From positions 80,798-144,797 of the forward strand of contig NZ_KB903441.1 of assembly GCF_000379765.1 (NCBI RefSeq): 64,000 nt of DNA, read 5' to 3'. This document shows, in pieces, positions 62,237 through 64,000 of this stretch. Each line of letters begins with the position of its first letter. Positions within the stretch are counted from its first letter, which is position 1. The notes under the pieces were generated by a model. It ran no database searches, was not told the origin of the DNA, and was given only the letters and a program-made list of their open reading frames with translations. The DNA is from Flexithrix dorotheae DSM 6795 (GTDB lineage: Bacteria > Bacteroidota > Bacteroidia > Cytophagales > Flammeovirgaceae). The position numbers and the translations under genes are program-made.

Positions 62237-63586
62237 TTAGATTTTATTTAAAGTCTTTATATCCTGATACTCAAATTCAAAATCAATCTCGAAACAACCT
62301 GAGAATTGTTTTTTCATTGCTCTTTTTAATTTTAAAGGATCGTCAGTCATAAATAAAAATGCTCCACCGCCACCGGCTCCACATAATTTAGCACCTTTTG
62401 CTCCATTAGCCATTGCAAAACTATACATCTCTTCCAATTCTTCATTAGTGCAGGACGGAGCCAATTGCTTCTGAGCCTTCCAGTTATCATCCACTATTTT
62501 AGCGCATAAATCGAAATCACGCTTTTCAAGTGCCAAAGCGAAATCCCTTCCATATTTTGAAAGTTTTTCCAGAGCGTCAATACCCTCAGGAGTTTTGTGA
62601 TTTTTATATACATCTTCCACTGCAGTCTGAGCATTTCGGGAAACCCCAGTATGAATTAACAGCATCTGGTGACGCAATTCTTCCAAAGTCTCCTGGGTAA
62701 TATTTACTTCAAGAGGTTTGGCATAATCCTGTCCAAATTCAAAACACTGGAAACCACCATATACAATAGAATACTGATCTTGTCTTCCAATAAACCATTG
62801 CAATTCTTTATTTTCCAAATTGAATAAATCTTCTCCAACCTGCTGCAGGGTCTTATTGTCCACATTGTAATTTTTGGCACTAATCATTTCCAGTAATTTG
62901 GCAGCTGTAGAAGTACTTAACCCACTACCTCTTGGATAACCCGAAAAATTAAATTTACCAGATTTGTATTCAATTAAGGGTTTTATGGCCACATTGGAAA
63001 CATAGCCTTTTTTCCCATACATGATATAAGGCACATCAGCCCAGCCACCTGCAAAATCTATCCTCAGTGGAGCTCTGTAGGCATAATTTATTTTATTGAT
63101 GATGTTTGTGGTGGAAGTAGGGACTAACTCAGGAGGGACAGATCGGGAAACAGTTTGAGGTGTTATTTTTAATTTTTTGCATAAATCCTTTTTATACTGT
63201 ACTGCCGAATCATCATCATTTATGATAAAAATATTTGGCCGTAGTGCTTCCAGTATATGGGCAAAATCGATTTTACCCTCCCCCACTTCATGATCGTTCA
63301 AAACGGCATAGGTAACATCTTCCATTGCAGCAACAAGATAAACACGGTTATTTTCAGGATTTACAGGCCTGCCAGGGCCTTTTAGTTGTTCAATTACTTT
63401 ATCCCTGCCTACTCCAACTACAAGTATATCCCCAAATGATTTACATTGATTAAAAAATACAGCATGTCCAGATTGTAAAATATCGTAGCACCCTGAACAA
63501 AAGACGATTGTTTTGTCTTTTTGAGAAGTTCTCAATTGCCTCAATCCTTCCAGATCGAGAATTTTATTTTTTGCGGTTTCAGACAT
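62237..63586 (-). CDS. Nucleotidyltransferase-GHMP sugar kinase fusion
   Basis: 449 residues, apparently bifunctional. The N-terminal domain (about 25-150) is a cytidylyl/adenylyltransferase of the RfaE2 type ('FCSGCYDILQSGHAVFF', 'DILVVGVGRDKVIEQLKGPGRPVNPENNRV'); however, the first His of the HxGH motif is Gln38. The C-terminal domain (about 165-440) is a GHMP kinase of the HddA/fucokinase-like type ('RAPLRIDFAGGWADVP', 'YPRGSGLSTSTAAKLL' at about 218-232, 'AKLCGAGGGGAFLF'). A likely role is sequential phosphorylation and nucleotide activation of a sugar for surface polysaccharide, for example a heptose- or fucose-like sugar. The substrate is unknown. Single gene, no sugar-pathway neighbours in the window. 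Confidence 0.85.
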   Translation of the reverse strand: MSETAKNKILDLEGLRQLRTSQKDKTIVFCSGCYDILQSGHAVFFNQCKSFGDILVVGVGRDKVIEQLKGPGRPVNPENNRVYLVAAMEDVTYAVLNDHEVGEGKIDFAHILEALRPNIFIINDDDSAVQYKKDLCKKLKITPQTVSRSVPPELVPTSTTNIINKINYAYRAPLRIDFAGGWADVPYIMYGKKGYVSNVAIKPLIEYKSGKFNFSGYPRGSGLSTSTAAKLLEMISAKNYNVDNKTLQQVGEDLFNLENKELQWFIGRQDQYSIVYGGFQCFEFGQDYAKPLEVNITQETLEELRHQMLLIHTGVSRNAQTAVEDVYKNHKTPEGIDALEKLSKYGRDFALALEKRDFDLCAKIVDDNWKAQKQLAPSCTNEELEEMYSFAMANGAKGAKLCGAGGGGAFLFMTDDPLKLKRAMKKQFSGCFEIDFEFEYQDIKTLNKI

Positions 63587-63729
63587 TGCTTTGGTAATGA
63601 AGTTTCAAAATAGTACCTCAAATCTATAAAGATCGATATCTAAAACTAATAACAAATGAAGAAATAATTTTTACCAACTCGCAATTATTAAACAAAAACA
63701 TTTGGAAAGCCAATGAGGGGAGAAAAAGC

Positions 63730-63857
63730 TGTAGGGGAAGGAGTCGAACCTTCACGAAGTAGTTAGCCGCATGATTTGTTATCAACTCCTCATGGATTTA
63801 TCCAAGACCTTCACCCTCGAGATAGGAGGGCATGGCTGCCAGTTTCATCACCCTACA
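63730..63857 (-). ncRNA. tRNA-like RNA element, copy 1 (complete)
   Basis: Minus strand, 5' end at 63857. Acceptor stem TGTAGGG (63857-63851) pairs perfectly with CCCTACA (63736-63730). A Leu-like D arm follows (ATG/CAT stem, loop with the GG pair). The anticodon-like arm is CCCTC/GAGGG (63830-63814) with loop CTATCTC, and a canonical T arm GAAGG-TTCGACT-CCTTC spans 63753-63737. Between the anticodon-like arm and the T arm lie 60 nt (63813-63754), far longer than a class II variable arm, containing a CATGA/TCATG hairpin. No CCA is encoded. The loop would give anticodon AUC, inconsistent with the Leu-like D arm, so it may not decode. CTTTTTC follows the 3' end. Confidence 0.6.
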
Positions 63858-63865
63858 GTATGTAT

Positions 63866-63909
63866 AAAAAAAAATTCCACTAATTACTAATTGAGAATTT
63901 AGTGGAATT
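63866..63909 (-). terminator. Terminator between the two tRNA-like elements
   Basis: Minus strand: AATTCCACTAA (63909-63899) pairs perfectly with TTAGTGGAATT (63883-63873), followed by T in all nine positions 63874-63866. It begins 3 nt after the 3' end of copy 2, so each element seems to be its own transcription unit. Confidence 0.85.
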
Positions 63910-63912
63910 AGC

Positions 63913-64000
63913 TGTAGGGGAAGGAGTCGAACCTTCACGGAGCAGTTAGTTACATGAAAAGTTGGCCACAACAGAATTATAACCAACTCTTCATGAATTT
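63913..64000 (-). ncRNA. tRNA-like RNA element, copy 2 (cut by window edge)
   Basis: The last 28 nt (63939-63912) are identical to copy 1: T arm GAAGG-TTCGACT-CCTTC plus acceptor strand CCCTACAG. Upstream the ACTAACT(G)CT(C)CGTG stretch is also conserved. The long variable-region hairpin is stronger here: 63995-63983 pairs with 63965-63953 over 13 bp with one G-U, loop 17 nt. The base CATGA/TCATG is the same as in copy 1, but the loop is different and longer. The 5' part (acceptor, D arm, anticodon-like arm) should lie just beyond the right edge. Confidence 0.55.

Noticed and set aside
63730..63857. Ordinary tRNA gene
   Set aside because: Acceptor, D and T arms fit, but the roughly 60-nt region before the T arm and the AUC loop with a pyrimidine at position 37 do not; recorded as a tRNA-like ncRNA instead.
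63730..64000. tmRNA
   Set aside because: Elements are about 130 nt, lack the usual tmRNA 5' end and tag reading frame, and occur in tandem.

Overview
The window looks like a chromosomal segment from a low-GC member of the Bacteroidota, most likely a Cytophagales-type marine or soil bacterium. Evidence: an F1Fo ATP synthase operon without beta and epsilon genes, a SusC/SusD pair with its own ECF sigma factor and FecR anti-sigma factor, many FG-GAP/VCBS and TPR exported proteins, OmpA proteins with PD40 repeats, a LytTR response regulator, an alpha-oxoamine synthase of the sphingolipid/sulfonolipid type, few clear Shine-Dalgarno sites, and one perfect Bacteroidota promoter (TTTG-N19-TAnnTTTG). 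I see no phage, transposase, CRISPR array or rRNA.

Layout. 1-4767: atpB(partial)-atpE-atpF-atpH-atpA-atpG, with hairpins between atpE/atpF and atpA/atpG and a strong terminator. 4776-9963: an ATE-like aminoacyl-tRNA-protein transferase, a small exported protein, an intergenic 16-mer repeat cluster, a membrane protein with three copies of one small module, and an FG-GAP lipoprotein. 9991-23437: a glycan-use locus. ECF sigma, FecR, SusC and SusD are on the minus strand. A divergent operon carries a CRTAC1/UnbV-type protein, a GH20-like hydrolase and a DUF5009-type acyltransferase. 23475-25432: folB, nspC and a tiny TonB-plug-like protein. 26142-40571: envelope and signalling proteins (transglutaminase-like, NSS transporter, PD40-OmpA, TPR, sialate O-acetylesterase, TPR-SpoIIE phosphatase, TonB receptor, LytTR regulator). 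40801-55204: housekeeping genes (ribE, alaS, M23 peptidase, merR, alpha-oxoamine synthase, ligA, rluA-type) mixed with exported repeat proteins. 55411-57822: a GntR regulator and a DUF2911 protein.

The most striking part is 57963-61231. A 35-codon ORF with five consecutive Cys codons is followed by an intrinsic terminator and then by cysM, a JAMM peptidase, a CysO/ThiS-like sulfur carrier and a MoeZ-type E1-rhodanese. This reads as a cysteine-sensing transcription attenuator controlling a protein-thiocarboxylate route to cysteine. The carrier protein ends GG-Ile-Ala, so it probably needs trimming by the adjacent JAMM peptidase.

The right edge (63730-64000, minus strand) holds two tandem tRNA-like RNA elements. 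They share a 28-nt identical 3' end (T arm plus acceptor strand), have a roughly 60-nt conserved hairpin region where a variable loop should be, and are separated by a strong intrinsic terminator. I could not assign them to a known RNA family.
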